From Gammaproteobacteria bacterium (lineage in GTDB: Bacteria; Pseudomonadota; Gammaproteobacteria; Steroidobacterales; Steroidobacteraceae), in contig PMHN01000375.1 in the NCBI GenBank assembly GCA_003156695.1, forward strand, positions 1-17,864: DNA of 17,864 nucleotides. The letters are read 5' to 3'. The position numbers and the translations under genes are program-made. Positions 8,485 to 14,908 of the stretch are shown piece by piece (within the stretch, counting starts at the first letter, position 1; every line of letters begins with the position of its first letter). The notes under the pieces are model-generated. The model saw nothing but the letters and a program-made list of their open reading frames with translations, was not told the DNA's origin and searched no databases.

Positions 8485-9276
8485 ATGAGCGTCGTTCGTC
8501 TCACTCATTTTACAGATCCGCACCTGTACGGTGGCGAAAACCAGTGCCTGCGTGGAGTCGCGACACTGCCGGCCCTCGAGGCAGCCTTGCGCCACGCACG
8601 CGCGCGCGACTGGCCACCGGACGCGCTGCTGGTGACCGGCGACCTGGTACAGGACGACGCGGCCGGCTACCCCCACTTTCGCCGCTTGTTCGCGCCGCTG
8701 GGGCTGCCGGTATTGTGCGTGGCGGGCAATCACGATGAGCCGCAGGCCATGCGCCGCGAGCTCGCCGGGCCGCCGTTCGTACTCGGCGGCTTTGTTGACC
8801 TGGGGCAGTGGCGCATCGTACTGCTCGACAGTTGCGTCCCCGGCTCCGCGAGCGGGGCCATCAGCGAGCAAGCGCTCGCCGGTCTTGAGAGCGCGCTCGC
8901 GAGCGCCGGCAAGCGGCACTGCATGGTCTGCCTGCATCACCACCCGGTGCCGATGGACAGTCGCTGGCTCGACAGCGTCGGGCTGACCAATGCGGCGGAA
9001 TTCCTGCACCTGATCGACGGGCACAAGAACGTCCGTGCGATAGTGTGGGGCCATGTACACCAGAACTACGATTCACTGCGCAAGGGGGTGCGACTGCTCG
9101 CGACCCCTTCGACCTGCGCGCAATTTATGCCCAAGGCCGAGGACTTCACGGTGGACCGGCGGCCGCCGGGCTACCGCACGCTTGAGCTGCGCGCCGACGG
9201 CTCGCTGCTGACGGAGGTCCTGTGGGTCGAACAGCACAGCGGTGGCTCCTCGCGTTCTGTCTCCTCGGCGGCCTGA
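8485..9276 (+). CDS. cpdA: 3',5'-cyclic-AMP phosphodiesterase (Icc/CpdA type)
   Basis: The 263-residue protein is a calcineurin-like metallophosphoesterase whose motifs occur in CpdA order: D-P-H (Asp11, His13), G-D (52-53), G-N-H-D (81-84), H-H-H-P (151-154) and G-H-V-H (189-192). These bind two metal ions. CpdA hydrolyses cAMP to AMP and tunes CRP-dependent regulation. E. coli CpdA has 275 residues, so length agrees. The start at 8485 begins directly with the metal-site strand V-V-R-L-T-H-F-T-D, and there is no room for a useful longer start. No ribosome site is visible and a -10-like box lies just upstream. It overlaps the next gene by 55 bp. A phosphodiesterase with another substrate cannot be excluded, but the whole-protein pattern fits CpdA. 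Confidence 0.88.
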   Translation: MSVVRLTHFTDPHLYGGENQCLRGVATLPALEAALRHARARDWPPDALLVTGDLVQDDAAGYPHFRRLFAPLGLPVLCVAGNHDEPQAMRRELAGPPFVLGGFVDLGQWRIVLLDSCVPGSASGAISEQALAGLESALASAGKRHCMVCLHHHPVPMDSRWLDSVGLTNAAEFLHLIDGHKNVRAIVWGHVHQNYDSLRKGVRLLATPSTCAQFMPKAEDFTVDRRPPGYRTLELRADGSLLTEVLWVEQHSGGSSRSVSSAA

Positions 9277-10106
9277 CTCTCGCCTCGCAGCACGCGCGCG
9301 CCGCGGCTCCCGTTTGGAGCGTGCGCGGTGCGCACGGCACCGTGTACCTCGCAGGCTCAGTGCACCTGCTGCCGGCACAGAACGCCGCCCTCCCGGACGC
9401 GTTCGACCGTGCTTACCGGGATTCCGCCATCCTCGTAATGGAGCTCGACCTGGGTAAGCTCGATCCAGAGCAGCTTGCCGGCTGGATGCAGCAGCACGGC
9501 ACGCTCACCGGGGACACGACGCTGCGCGCCGTGCTCGGCGAGCGGCGTTACGCGCGCACAGCGGCGGCGGCATCCGGCCTCGGCGCGCCGATGAGCCTGC
9601 TGGACACCCAGACACCATGGGTGATCGGGGTGGAACTTACGGAGCTGGAGTACATGCGACTCGGCTACGACCCTGACCAGGGCGTCGAGGAGCAGCTGTT
9701 GCGGCGCGCACGCGCCGACGGTAAGCCGACCGCGGGACTTGAAACCGTGGATGAGGAGCTCGGCGGCCTCGAGAGACTGCCACTCGCGGACCAGCTGAAG
9801 ATTCTGGACCAGACCCTGAGCGAGCTACAGGATACCCAGGCTGACATGCTGGTGGTGTTAGGAGCCTGGCGGCGCGGCGACGCCGCGCGGCTCGCGACGG
9901 TGCTGTCAAAGGAGTTCGGGGAATTTCCCGCCCTCTACCGCCCGCTGGTAACGGACCGTAACCGGCACTGGCTGCCGCAGATCGAGCAATTTCTGCGCAA
10001 GGACGGCAACACTCTGGTCGTCGTGGGTACCCTGCACCTGGTGGGGACCGGGGGATTGCTGGAGCTGCTGCGCCAGGACGGCTACCAGCCGCAGCAGCTT
10101 AATTGA
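9222..10106 (+). CDS. TraB/GumN family protein, exported
   Basis: This 294-residue protein begins with a clear signal peptide: Arg residues, hydrophobic L-L-A-F-C-L-L-G-G-L, and likely cleavage after A-R-A at residue 27. The mature part has the TraB/GumN hallmarks: G-T-V-Y-L-A-G-S-V-H-L-L (39-50), acidic M-E-L-D-L, G-V-E-E-Q-L-L-R-R-A, and C-terminal V-G-T-L-H-L-V-G-T-G-G-L-L (268-280). The superfamily includes the eukaryotic Wnt protease TIKI and is thought to be metalloprotease-like, but the bacterial members' role is mostly unknown. It should act in the periplasm. The start is GTG with GGAGG 4 nt upstream, both inside the 3' end of cpdA in another frame, so the first 18 codons are read in two frames. 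Co-transcription with cpdA is likely. Confidence 0.85.
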   Translation: MGRTAQRWLLAFCLLGGLTLASQHARAAAPVWSVRGAHGTVYLAGSVHLLPAQNAALPDAFDRAYRDSAILVMELDLGKLDPEQLAGWMQQHGTLTGDTTLRAVLGERRYARTAAAASGLGAPMSLLDTQTPWVIGVELTELEYMRLGYDPDQGVEEQLLRRARADGKPTAGLETVDEELGGLERLPLADQLKILDQTLSELQDTQADMLVVLGAWRRGDAARLATVLSKEFGEFPALYRPLVTDRNRHWLPQIEQFLRKDGNTLVVVGTLHLVGTGGLLELLRQDGYQPQQLN

Positions 10107-10114
10107 GACGATTG

Positions 10115-10142
10115 GGCGAAAGTCGCCTGCGGCGCTTTCGCC
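10115..10142. terminator. Hairpin 1 between convergent genes
   Basis: GGCGAAAG (10115-10122) pairs with CTTTCGCC (10135-10142). Inside, after a one-base bulge, CGCC (10124-10127) pairs with GGCG (10131-10134) around TGC. It starts 8 bp after the TraB-family stop codon. No T-run follows on either strand, so it may be a transcript-end stabiliser or a REP-like element rather than a classic terminator. Confidence 0.45.
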
Positions 10143-10160
10143 GGACATCGATCCTCAACC

Positions 10161-10188
10161 GCCGGCAAAACGCGTGGGTTTTGCCGGC
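10161..10188. terminator. Hairpin 2 between convergent genes, bidirectional terminator candidate
   Basis: GCCGGCAAAAC (10161-10171) and GTTTTGCCGGC (10178-10188) form a perfect 11-bp stem with a 6-nt loop. It touches the last base of the CPBP gene stop codon. The symmetrical stem can act in both directions, but its T-tract lies within the stem rather than after it, which is atypical for intrinsic termination. Confidence 0.5.
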
Positions 10189-11072
10189 TACGCTGCGCCG
10201 CGGGTCCGGGCGCGAAAGAAGCGCCACAACGGCACCGCCATGGCGAGGGTAGCGGCGAGCACGAGCCAACCCACGAAGCCATCGAAGCGACTCAGCAGGA
10301 AGGCGAGCGGAGCCGTGCGCCGTGGCACGCTCAGGTCGTGAGCGATGAGCATGATCCACACCCAGCCGGCATGCAGGCCGACGCAGGCGGCAATGTTGCC
10401 GGTGGCGACGCGCACCCCGCCGAGCACCACGCCGACGGCAAACAGTGCCAGGAACGCATCGAGAATGGTAAGCGGAGCTGCGAACGCATGGAGCGTGCCG
10501 CCCAGCAGCGCCAGTCCGCTCCACGGCGTGACCTGTTGCGCGCCGATATGGTAGCTGGCGAAGAAGTGCGTGGCGGCGTACAGCGCCGCGGTCAGCAGTA
10601 CGGCGATCCGCGGGCCGGATTGTCTTTCGATGGCGGTGTGCATGGCGCCGCGCAGGAAGGTCTCCTCGATCAGCGCCACCGTCAGCGCGCTCAGCGCCGC
10701 CTGCACGATGAGTTTTGCTAACGCGCCCCCGCTCAACAAGCCCAGCGGCGTCCAGTCGCGCAGACCCAGCACGCCCATGATCGCGACGACCGCGAGCATC
10801 GTGGCGCAGCCGAGCGCGGCACCCACGCCGAGCTCGCGCAGGAATGCGCGGCGCGCCAACCCGTAGCCGAGGCTCGCCCGGTCGGCGAGATTCAGCCGCC
10901 GCGCCACCGCCGCAAAGCCGCCCAGCAGGGCCAGCATGCCGATGCGCTCGCCGATGCGGTGGAACGGGAAATCGAAGTGTGGATGCAGCAGCAGCCACGC
11001 GGGGTAGGTAAACAGCGCGATCGCCGCGAGTCCGAGCGCTACCAGGCCGAGGAACCAGACAAAGGCGCGCAT
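10188..11072 (-). CDS. CPBP family intramembrane metalloprotease
   Basis: The 294-residue protein is strongly hydrophobic with about eight membrane segments, the first at residues 5-30 and the last at about 266-285. It carries the CPBP (CAAX protease and bacteriocin-processing, also called Abi) motifs: E-E-T-F-L-R (Glu136, Glu137, Arg141), A-T-H-F (His169) and G-L-H-A-G-W (His234). These match the glutamate-glutamate-arginine and histidine ligands of Rce1-like glutamic proteases. Substrates of bacterial members are mostly unknown; some process peptides or give bacteriocin immunity. The ATG at 11072 has GAGG 8 nt upstream, and that ribosome site overlaps the stop of the glycosyltransferase gene 4 bp away, so the two are probably one transcription unit. 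No bacteriocin precursor is seen nearby. Confidence 0.85.
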   Translation of the reverse strand: MRAFVWFLGLVALGLAAIALFTYPAWLLLHPHFDFPFHRIGERIGMLALLGGFAAVARRLNLADRASLGYGLARRAFLRELGVGAALGCATMLAVVAIMGVLGLRDWTPLGLLSGGALAKLIVQAALSALTVALIEETFLRGAMHTAIERQSGPRIAVLLTAALYAATHFFASYHIGAQQVTPWSGLALLGGTLHAFAAPLTILDAFLALFAVGVVLGGVRVATGNIAACVGLHAGWVWIMLIAHDLSVPRRTAPLAFLLSRFDGFVGWLVLAATLAMAVPLWRFFRARTRGAA

Positions 11073-11076
11073 GAAC

Positions 11077-12138
11077 TTACCTCAACAGCTGCCGCCACTC
11101 GCGGGCGATCAGACTCATGCGAAAACGCGCATCGGGGCCCACCTGCGGCCGAGCGCCCGCGCGCCACGCACGGATGCGCTCGCCGTACTCGTCAAACAGG
11201 CCGGCGGCCGCTGCGAGCCGCGCCGGCGCCCGCCGCCAGCGCGCCGGCAGTGCCCCGGCGAGGGCCTCATAGGCGCGGTACGAGCGGGCGAGCGGCAACA
11301 CCTGCCGTGGATCGCCGATGATCTCGAGCGCCGCGCCGCAGTCATGCGTCAGGACCGGCGTGCCCACGGCATGCGACTCGGCGAACACCAGTCCGAAGGT
11401 TTCGGGGATCACGAAATTGGGAAAGAACGTGCACAGCGCGCCACGCACCTCGGCGAGCATGGCGGTCTGCGGCTGCGGACCCAGGTACTCCACGCCGGGC
11501 GCGCGCGCACTGCCGCGCTCCTTGTAGCCGGGGTTGCCAACCACCAGGCGCAGGTCCGGCATGCGGCGACGCAGCTCGGAGAATGCATCGAGAGCGAACC
11601 TCAGCCCCTTGTTGGGCGAGGAGAAGAACGCCAGCTTGCGCTCATCCACCGGCGTGCCGTCTGGGACCAGCACATCGTCCACGGGGTTGTAGATCCTGAT
11701 CACCGGCACCTGCGTGCCGATACCCAGCCCGCGCAGCGTCGCCTCGACGCGCTCGCGCTGCCAGTCCGAAACGCACAGCACGGTCACCGACAGCTCGCGC
11801 AGGGCGGCCGCGTCGCCTGCGAGGCGGCGCGCGCGCTTGGAGCCGGGATTGACTCGGTCATGCAGCCACAGGAACAGGCGCGCCTGCGGGTAGCGCGCGT
11901 GCGCGGCTCGCAGGGCGCGCGAATCGCGGTTGACGATCACGCTCGAGATGCCGGCCAGGCTCTGGGGACTGCGGTAGCGCTCCCAATCCTGCGTGCGGTT
12001 GTGTTGAATCACGAACGCATCGAGCGCGTCGGCGACGCGTGTCAGGGTCGCCTCGGTGCCGCCGAGCGCCTGCGTGCGCAGGGTCCGCGTGTCGTACGGT
12101 TGCTGACACACGGCGTCGTAGAACAGGACCGAGCTCAT
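11077..12138 (-). CDS. Glycosyltransferase, GT-B fold, family 4-like
   Basis: The 353-residue protein looks like a GT-B retaining glycosyltransferase. An N-terminal glycine-rich acceptor motif L-G-G-T-E-A lies at residues 25-30 and S-P-N-K-G-L-R starts the nucleotide-sugar half at 174-180. The E-x7-E signature P-E-T-F-G-L-V-F-A-E (Glu246, Glu254) is followed by G-T-P-V-L-T. No signal peptide or membrane segment is visible, so it is probably cytosolic or attached to the membrane face. Its donor and acceptor cannot be told from sequence. The neighbouring divergent family 2 transferase suggests lipopolysaccharide or another surface glycan. The ATG at 12138 lacks a Shine-Dalgarno sequence and has TAGAAT 8 nt upstream, hinting at a leaderless transcript. 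CPBP protease follows 4 bp downstream. Confidence 0.82.
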   Translation of the reverse strand: MSSVLFYDAVCQQPYDTRTLRTQALGGTEATLTRVADALDAFVIQHNRTQDWERYRSPQSLAGISSVIVNRDSRALRAAHARYPQARLFLWLHDRVNPGSKRARRLAGDAAALRELSVTVLCVSDWQRERVEATLRGLGIGTQVPVIRIYNPVDDVLVPDGTPVDERKLAFFSSPNKGLRFALDAFSELRRRMPDLRLVVGNPGYKERGSARAPGVEYLGPQPQTAMLAEVRGALCTFFPNFVIPETFGLVFAESHAVGTPVLTHDCGAALEIIGDPRQVLPLARSYRAYEALAGALPARWRRAPARLAAAAGLFDEYGERIRAWRAGARPQVGPDARFRMSLIAREWRQLLR

Positions 12139-12145
12139 TTCAGGG

Positions 12146-12152
12146 TATTCTA
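12146..12152. promoter_or_regulatory. Shared -10 element of a possible bidirectional promoter
   Basis: The heptamer TATTCTA reads as TATTCT on the plus strand (four of six matches to TATAAT) and as TAGAAT on the minus strand (five of six). It lies in the 51-bp gap between the divergent glycosyltransferase genes. The minus reading would start at the next gene's ATG, and the plus reading about 32 nt before the other gene's GTG. I see no good -35 box for either. Confidence 0.4.
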
Positions 12153-12189
12153 CGGCTTTGCACGCGCAACGACGGTGAGGTTGGGTCAG

Positions 12190-12957
12190 GTGAGTGGCGG
12201 CGGCGGCTTATCGGCGTGCATCATCACATTCAACGAGGCGCAGCGCATCGAGGCGTGCGTGCGCTCGGTGAGCTTTTGCGACGAGGTGCTGGTCGTCGAC
12301 TCGCACTCCACCGACGACACCCGCGAGCTGGCTGCCGCGCTCGGTGCACGTGTCGTGGAGCGCGACTGGCCCGGCTACCGCAGCCAGAAGCAGTTCGCCG
12401 TGGATGCGGCGCGCAACGACTGGGTGCTGTGCGTCGATGCTGATGAGCGCGTGACCCCGGAGCTGCAGGCGCAGATTACCGCGCTCAAGGCGCGCGGTTT
12501 TGCGGGCTTTTCCGGCTGGTCGGTGCCACGCATCACCGATTATTTCGGCCGCTTCCTGCGCCACGGGAACGCCTATCCGGACCGGCTGGTGCGGCTCTTC
12601 GACCGGCGCCGCGGCGGCTGGAGCGGCGAGGAGATCCACGAAAACACCCGCGTGCAGGGCCGGGTCGGCGCGCTGCGCGGCCACCTCGAGCACTTCTCCT
12701 ATCGCAGTCTGAGTGATCACCAGAATCGCATGGCGCGGTACGCGGATCTCATGGCGCAAGCTCTGTACGCGCGCGGCAAGCGCTGTGGTCTCACCCGCGT
12801 GCTGATGAACCCGCTGTGGCGCTTCGTGCGCGGCTATCTGCTGCGGCTCGGGTTTCTCGATGGCTGGCGCGGGCTGGTGTTTGCACTCATCGAGTCGAAC
12901 TACGTCAGGCGCAAGTACCTGGCGCTTTACCTGCTCAGTCGCGGCCTGCCCGTCTAA
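12190..12957 (+). CDS. Family 2 glycosyltransferase, WaaE/KdtX-like
   Basis: The 255-residue protein is a GT-A family 2 transferase of the lipopolysaccharide-core type (beta-1,4-glucosyltransferase WaaE, also KdtX). It has A-C-I-I-T-F-N-E at residues 9-16, V-V-D-S-H-S-T-D-D-T at 35-44, the W-P-G-Y-R-S-Q-K-Q-F segment typical of this group at 60-69, and the metal-binding D-A-D at 83-85. The C-terminal third is Arg-rich and hydrophobic, fitting attachment to the inner face of the membrane. The start is taken as GTG 12190, with GAGG 9 nt upstream; a TTG three codons earlier is possible. The same frame stays open far upstream, but that part is only the antisense of the neighbouring glycosyltransferase. 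Its TAA stop overlaps the mpl stop by 4 bp. Confidence 0.87.
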   Translation: MSGGGGLSACIITFNEAQRIEACVRSVSFCDEVLVVDSHSTDDTRELAAALGARVVERDWPGYRSQKQFAVDAARNDWVLCVDADERVTPELQAQITALKARGFAGFSGWSVPRITDYFGRFLRHGNAYPDRLVRLFDRRRGGWSGEEIHENTRVQGRVGALRGHLEHFSYRSLSDHQNRMARYADLMAQALYARGKRCGLTRVLMNPLWRFVRGYLLRLGFLDGWRGLVFALIESNYVRRKYLALYLLSRGLPV

Positions 12958-14369
12958 TCCGCTTCCGCAGCCGCTCCCGCAGCGGGCGCGCGGCGCAGCT
13001 CGGCCAGGAGTTTGTCGTGCAGGCCGCCGAAGCCGCCGTTGCTCATGATGAGCACGTGATCACCGCGCCGCGTGGTGCGCGCCAGATCGCGCGCCAGCGC
13101 CTGCACGTCAGCGTTTGAGTGCCCGCGGGCGCCCAGCGAGGCGAGGACCGTGGCGGCATCCCAGCCGAGGTCCGGCGGCGTGTACAGCCACGCCTCATCG
13201 GCACCGGCGAGCGCCGGAGCGAGTGTGTGCCGGTGCACTCCCATGCGCATGGTGTTGGAGCGCGGCTCGAGCACCGCGATGATCCGCGCGCGGCCCACGC
13301 GGCGGCGCAAGCCGTCGATGGTGGTGGCGATCGCGGTCGGGTGGTGCGCGAAATCGTCGTACACCACGACGCCGGCCGCCTCGCCGCGCACCTGCAGGCG
13401 CCGCGCGATGCCCTGGAATCCCTGCAGCGCAGCGCACGCCACCGGCACCTCAACACCGGCGTGGCGCGCGGCGGCGATCGCCGCCAGCGCGTTCTCCATG
13501 TTGTGGGCGCCCAGGAGCTGCCACTGCACGCGGCCGCGCGGCTGGCCGCCCTCCAGCACCTCGAAGTGCGAGAAATCCTCGCCACCGGACAGCGCGCGTG
13601 CTGTCCACAGCGCCTGCGGGCGCGGCGTACGGGCGAAACCCTCGAGCGGAGTCCAGCAGCCCATCTGCAGCGTGTCGCGCAAGCCCCGATCGGCGGCGTT
13701 CCACACGATGCGCCCACCGCCCGGCACGATACGCACCAGGTGGTGGAACTGGCGCTGGATCGCGGCGAGGTCCGGGTAGATGTCCGCGTGGTCGTACTCG
13801 AGATTGTTGAGGATCAGGGTGCGCGGGCGGTAGTGCACGAACTTCGCGCGCTTGTCGAAGAACGCGGTGTCGTATTCATCTGCCTCGATGACAAAGAACG
13901 GCGCCGCGCCGAGCCGGGCGCTGGTCGCGAAGTTCGCCGGCACGCCGCCGATGAGAAAGCCCGGATTCATGCCGGCGTACTCGAGAATCCACGCCAGCAG
14001 CGATGCGGTGGTGGTCTTGCCGTGGGTACCCGCGACCGCGAGCACCCAGCGGTCCTTGAGCACCTCGCGCGCGAGCCACTCCGGTCCCGACACGTACGGC
14101 AGCGCGCTATCGAGCAGCGCCTCGATCACCGGCTGGCCACGCGTCATGACGTTGCCCACGATCACCACATCGGGTGCCGGGGTGAGCTGCGCCGCGTCGA
14201 AGCCTGCAGTGACGCTGATGCCGAGCGCCTCGAGCTGGGTACTCATTGGCGGGTACACGTTGGTGTCGGAACCGGTGACGCGAAAGCCCGCAGCGCGCGC
14301 CAGCGCAGCGACCCCGCCCATGAACGTGCCGCAGATCCCGAGAATGTGCAGGTGGCGCGGCGAACTCAT
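12954..14369 (-). CDS. mpl: UDP-N-acetylmuramate:L-Ala-gamma-D-Glu-meso-DAP ligase
   Basis: Mpl joins the tripeptide recovered from old murein directly to UDP-MurNAc, short-cutting cell-wall synthesis in the cytosol. The 471-residue protein opens with H-I-L-G-I-C-G-T-F-M-G-G (residues 8-19). It has S-G-P-E-W-L, the Mur-ligase ATP loop G-T-H-G-K-T-T (114-120), E-A-D-E-Y-D-T-A-F-F-D-K-R, L-N-N-L-E-Y-D-H-A-D-I-Y, and Y-D-D-F-A-H-H-P-T-A. The I-C-G-T-F-M-G-G and D-T-A-F-F-D-K-R versions are characteristic of Mpl rather than MurC. E. coli Mpl is 457 residues. The start at 14369 is chosen because homology begins at once and its ATG overlaps the upstream gene's TGA as ATGA. The longer open frame reads through that gene out of frame. 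No Shine-Dalgarno is visible, so translation is probably coupled. The C-terminus ends in an Ala-rich stretch. Confidence 0.95.
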   Translation of the reverse strand: MSSPRHLHILGICGTFMGGVAALARAAGFRVTGSDTNVYPPMSTQLEALGISVTAGFDAAQLTPAPDVVIVGNVMTRGQPVIEALLDSALPYVSGPEWLAREVLKDRWVLAVAGTHGKTTTASLLAWILEYAGMNPGFLIGGVPANFATSARLGAAPFFVIEADEYDTAFFDKRAKFVHYRPRTLILNNLEYDHADIYPDLAAIQRQFHHLVRIVPGGGRIVWNAADRGLRDTLQMGCWTPLEGFARTPRPQALWTARALSGGEDFSHFEVLEGGQPRGRVQWQLLGAHNMENALAAIAAARHAGVEVPVACAALQGFQGIARRLQVRGEAAGVVVYDDFAHHPTAIATTIDGLRRRVGRARIIAVLEPRSNTMRMGVHRHTLAPALAGADEAWLYTPPDLGWDAATVLASLGARGHSNADVQALARDLARTTRRGDHVLIMSNGGFGGLHDKLLAELRRAPAAGAAAEAD

Positions 14370-14881
14370 GGGCGCGCTGGAAACAGGGCGAACAGCAGCA
14401 GCTGGCCGCTGAATATCTGCGCAATGACGATCATGATGCTCGCCGTCCCCGACCATTCGAGCGCCGCCTTGACCACGTGGCCGTTGGCGGCCACCAGCCA
14501 CACCACCAGCAGCAGGCCCGCGAGCGCAATGGGCAGCTGCCACGTCGTCTGCTCACCGAAACGGCGCATGAGCCATTCGGAGGCGATCAGCGGCGGCGAC
14601 AGCACCGCCTGGAAACCAAACACCGCGGTGCTCGTCTGCAGGATGCGCTCCGGCCGGCCGACGAGCTGCAGCAGCGCCACGTACCACGCGAGCGTGAACA
14701 GCGTGTCGACCAGCAACTGCAACGGCCAGCCACCGACCGGCGGCAAGAGCGCGCTCACCAGTGCATTCACGCCCAGGTAACCGGCCAGCGTCAGCACCAG
14801 TAGCAGCAGCGATGCGGGCAGGTCCTGCGGCCCGCGACGCAGCAGCGCGATCTGGGTGAAGAGCCGGACAAAATCCTGCAT
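14366..14881 (-). CDS. Unrecognised five-helix membrane protein
   Basis: This 171-residue protein has a short polar, basic N-terminus (residues 1-20) and about five hydrophobic segments: 21-46, 53-74, 84-103, 113-132 and 147-167. I do not recognise a named family with certainty. The arrangement of a short N-terminal stretch followed by five helices recalls bacterial Yip1-domain proteins. The ATG at 14881 is chosen because the upstream extension runs into rnd on the other strand and shows no protein-like pattern. Only a weak GAAAGA precedes it. Its stop overlaps the mpl start (ATGA), so it is co-translated with a murein-recycling enzyme; whether it has a role in that pathway is unknown. Confidence 0.75.
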   Translation of the reverse strand: MQDFVRLFTQIALLRRGPQDLPASLLLLVLTLAGYLGVNALVSALLPPVGGWPLQLLVDTLFTLAWYVALLQLVGRPERILQTSTAVFGFQAVLSPPLIASEWLMRRFGEQTTWQLPIALAGLLLVVWLVAANGHVVKAALEWSGTASIMIVIAQIFSGQLLLFALFPARP

Positions 14882-14902
14882 GTCTTTCGGCGCGGGCCTG
14901 CG

Positions 14903-14908
14903 CATAAT
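14903..14908 (+). promoter_or_regulatory. Candidate -10 box for rnd
   Basis: CATAAT matches five of six consensus bases and lies in the short divergent gap before rnd. It overlaps the ATG at 14907, so if it is used, translation must begin further down, for example at TTG 14949. No convincing -35 hexamer lies 16-18 bp upstream. Confidence 0.35.

Noticed and set aside
8183..8488. Possible small gene of 101 codons in the tkt-cpdA gap
   Set aside because: It has no Shine-Dalgarno and no domain, and it crosses the predicted promoter elements. It cannot be separated from chance in GC-rich DNA.
10188..11072. CPBP protease as part of an abortive-infection or bacteriocin-immunity system
   Set aside because: Abi-type proteins share this fold, but no phage-defence, toxin or peptide-precursor gene is nearby and the partner is a glycosyltransferase. 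A housekeeping role is more likely.
11071..12189. A long open plus-strand frame, over 370 codons, running in frame into the family 2 glycosyltransferase
   Set aside because: It is fully antisense to the well-supported family 4-like glycosyltransferase, is rich in Arg, Gln, His and Ala with no domain pattern, and is explained by high GC. The real start is near 12190.
12954..12957. Tail-to-tail overlap of the family 2 glycosyltransferase and mpl stop codons (CTAA)
   Set aside because: Real but common in compact bacterial genomes. No functional meaning is suggested.
13119..14780. Plus-strand open frame of 553 codons over mpl and the membrane protein
   Set aside because: It is antisense to mpl, whose motifs are unmistakable. 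The translated product is low-complexity in Arg, His and Ala without family features.
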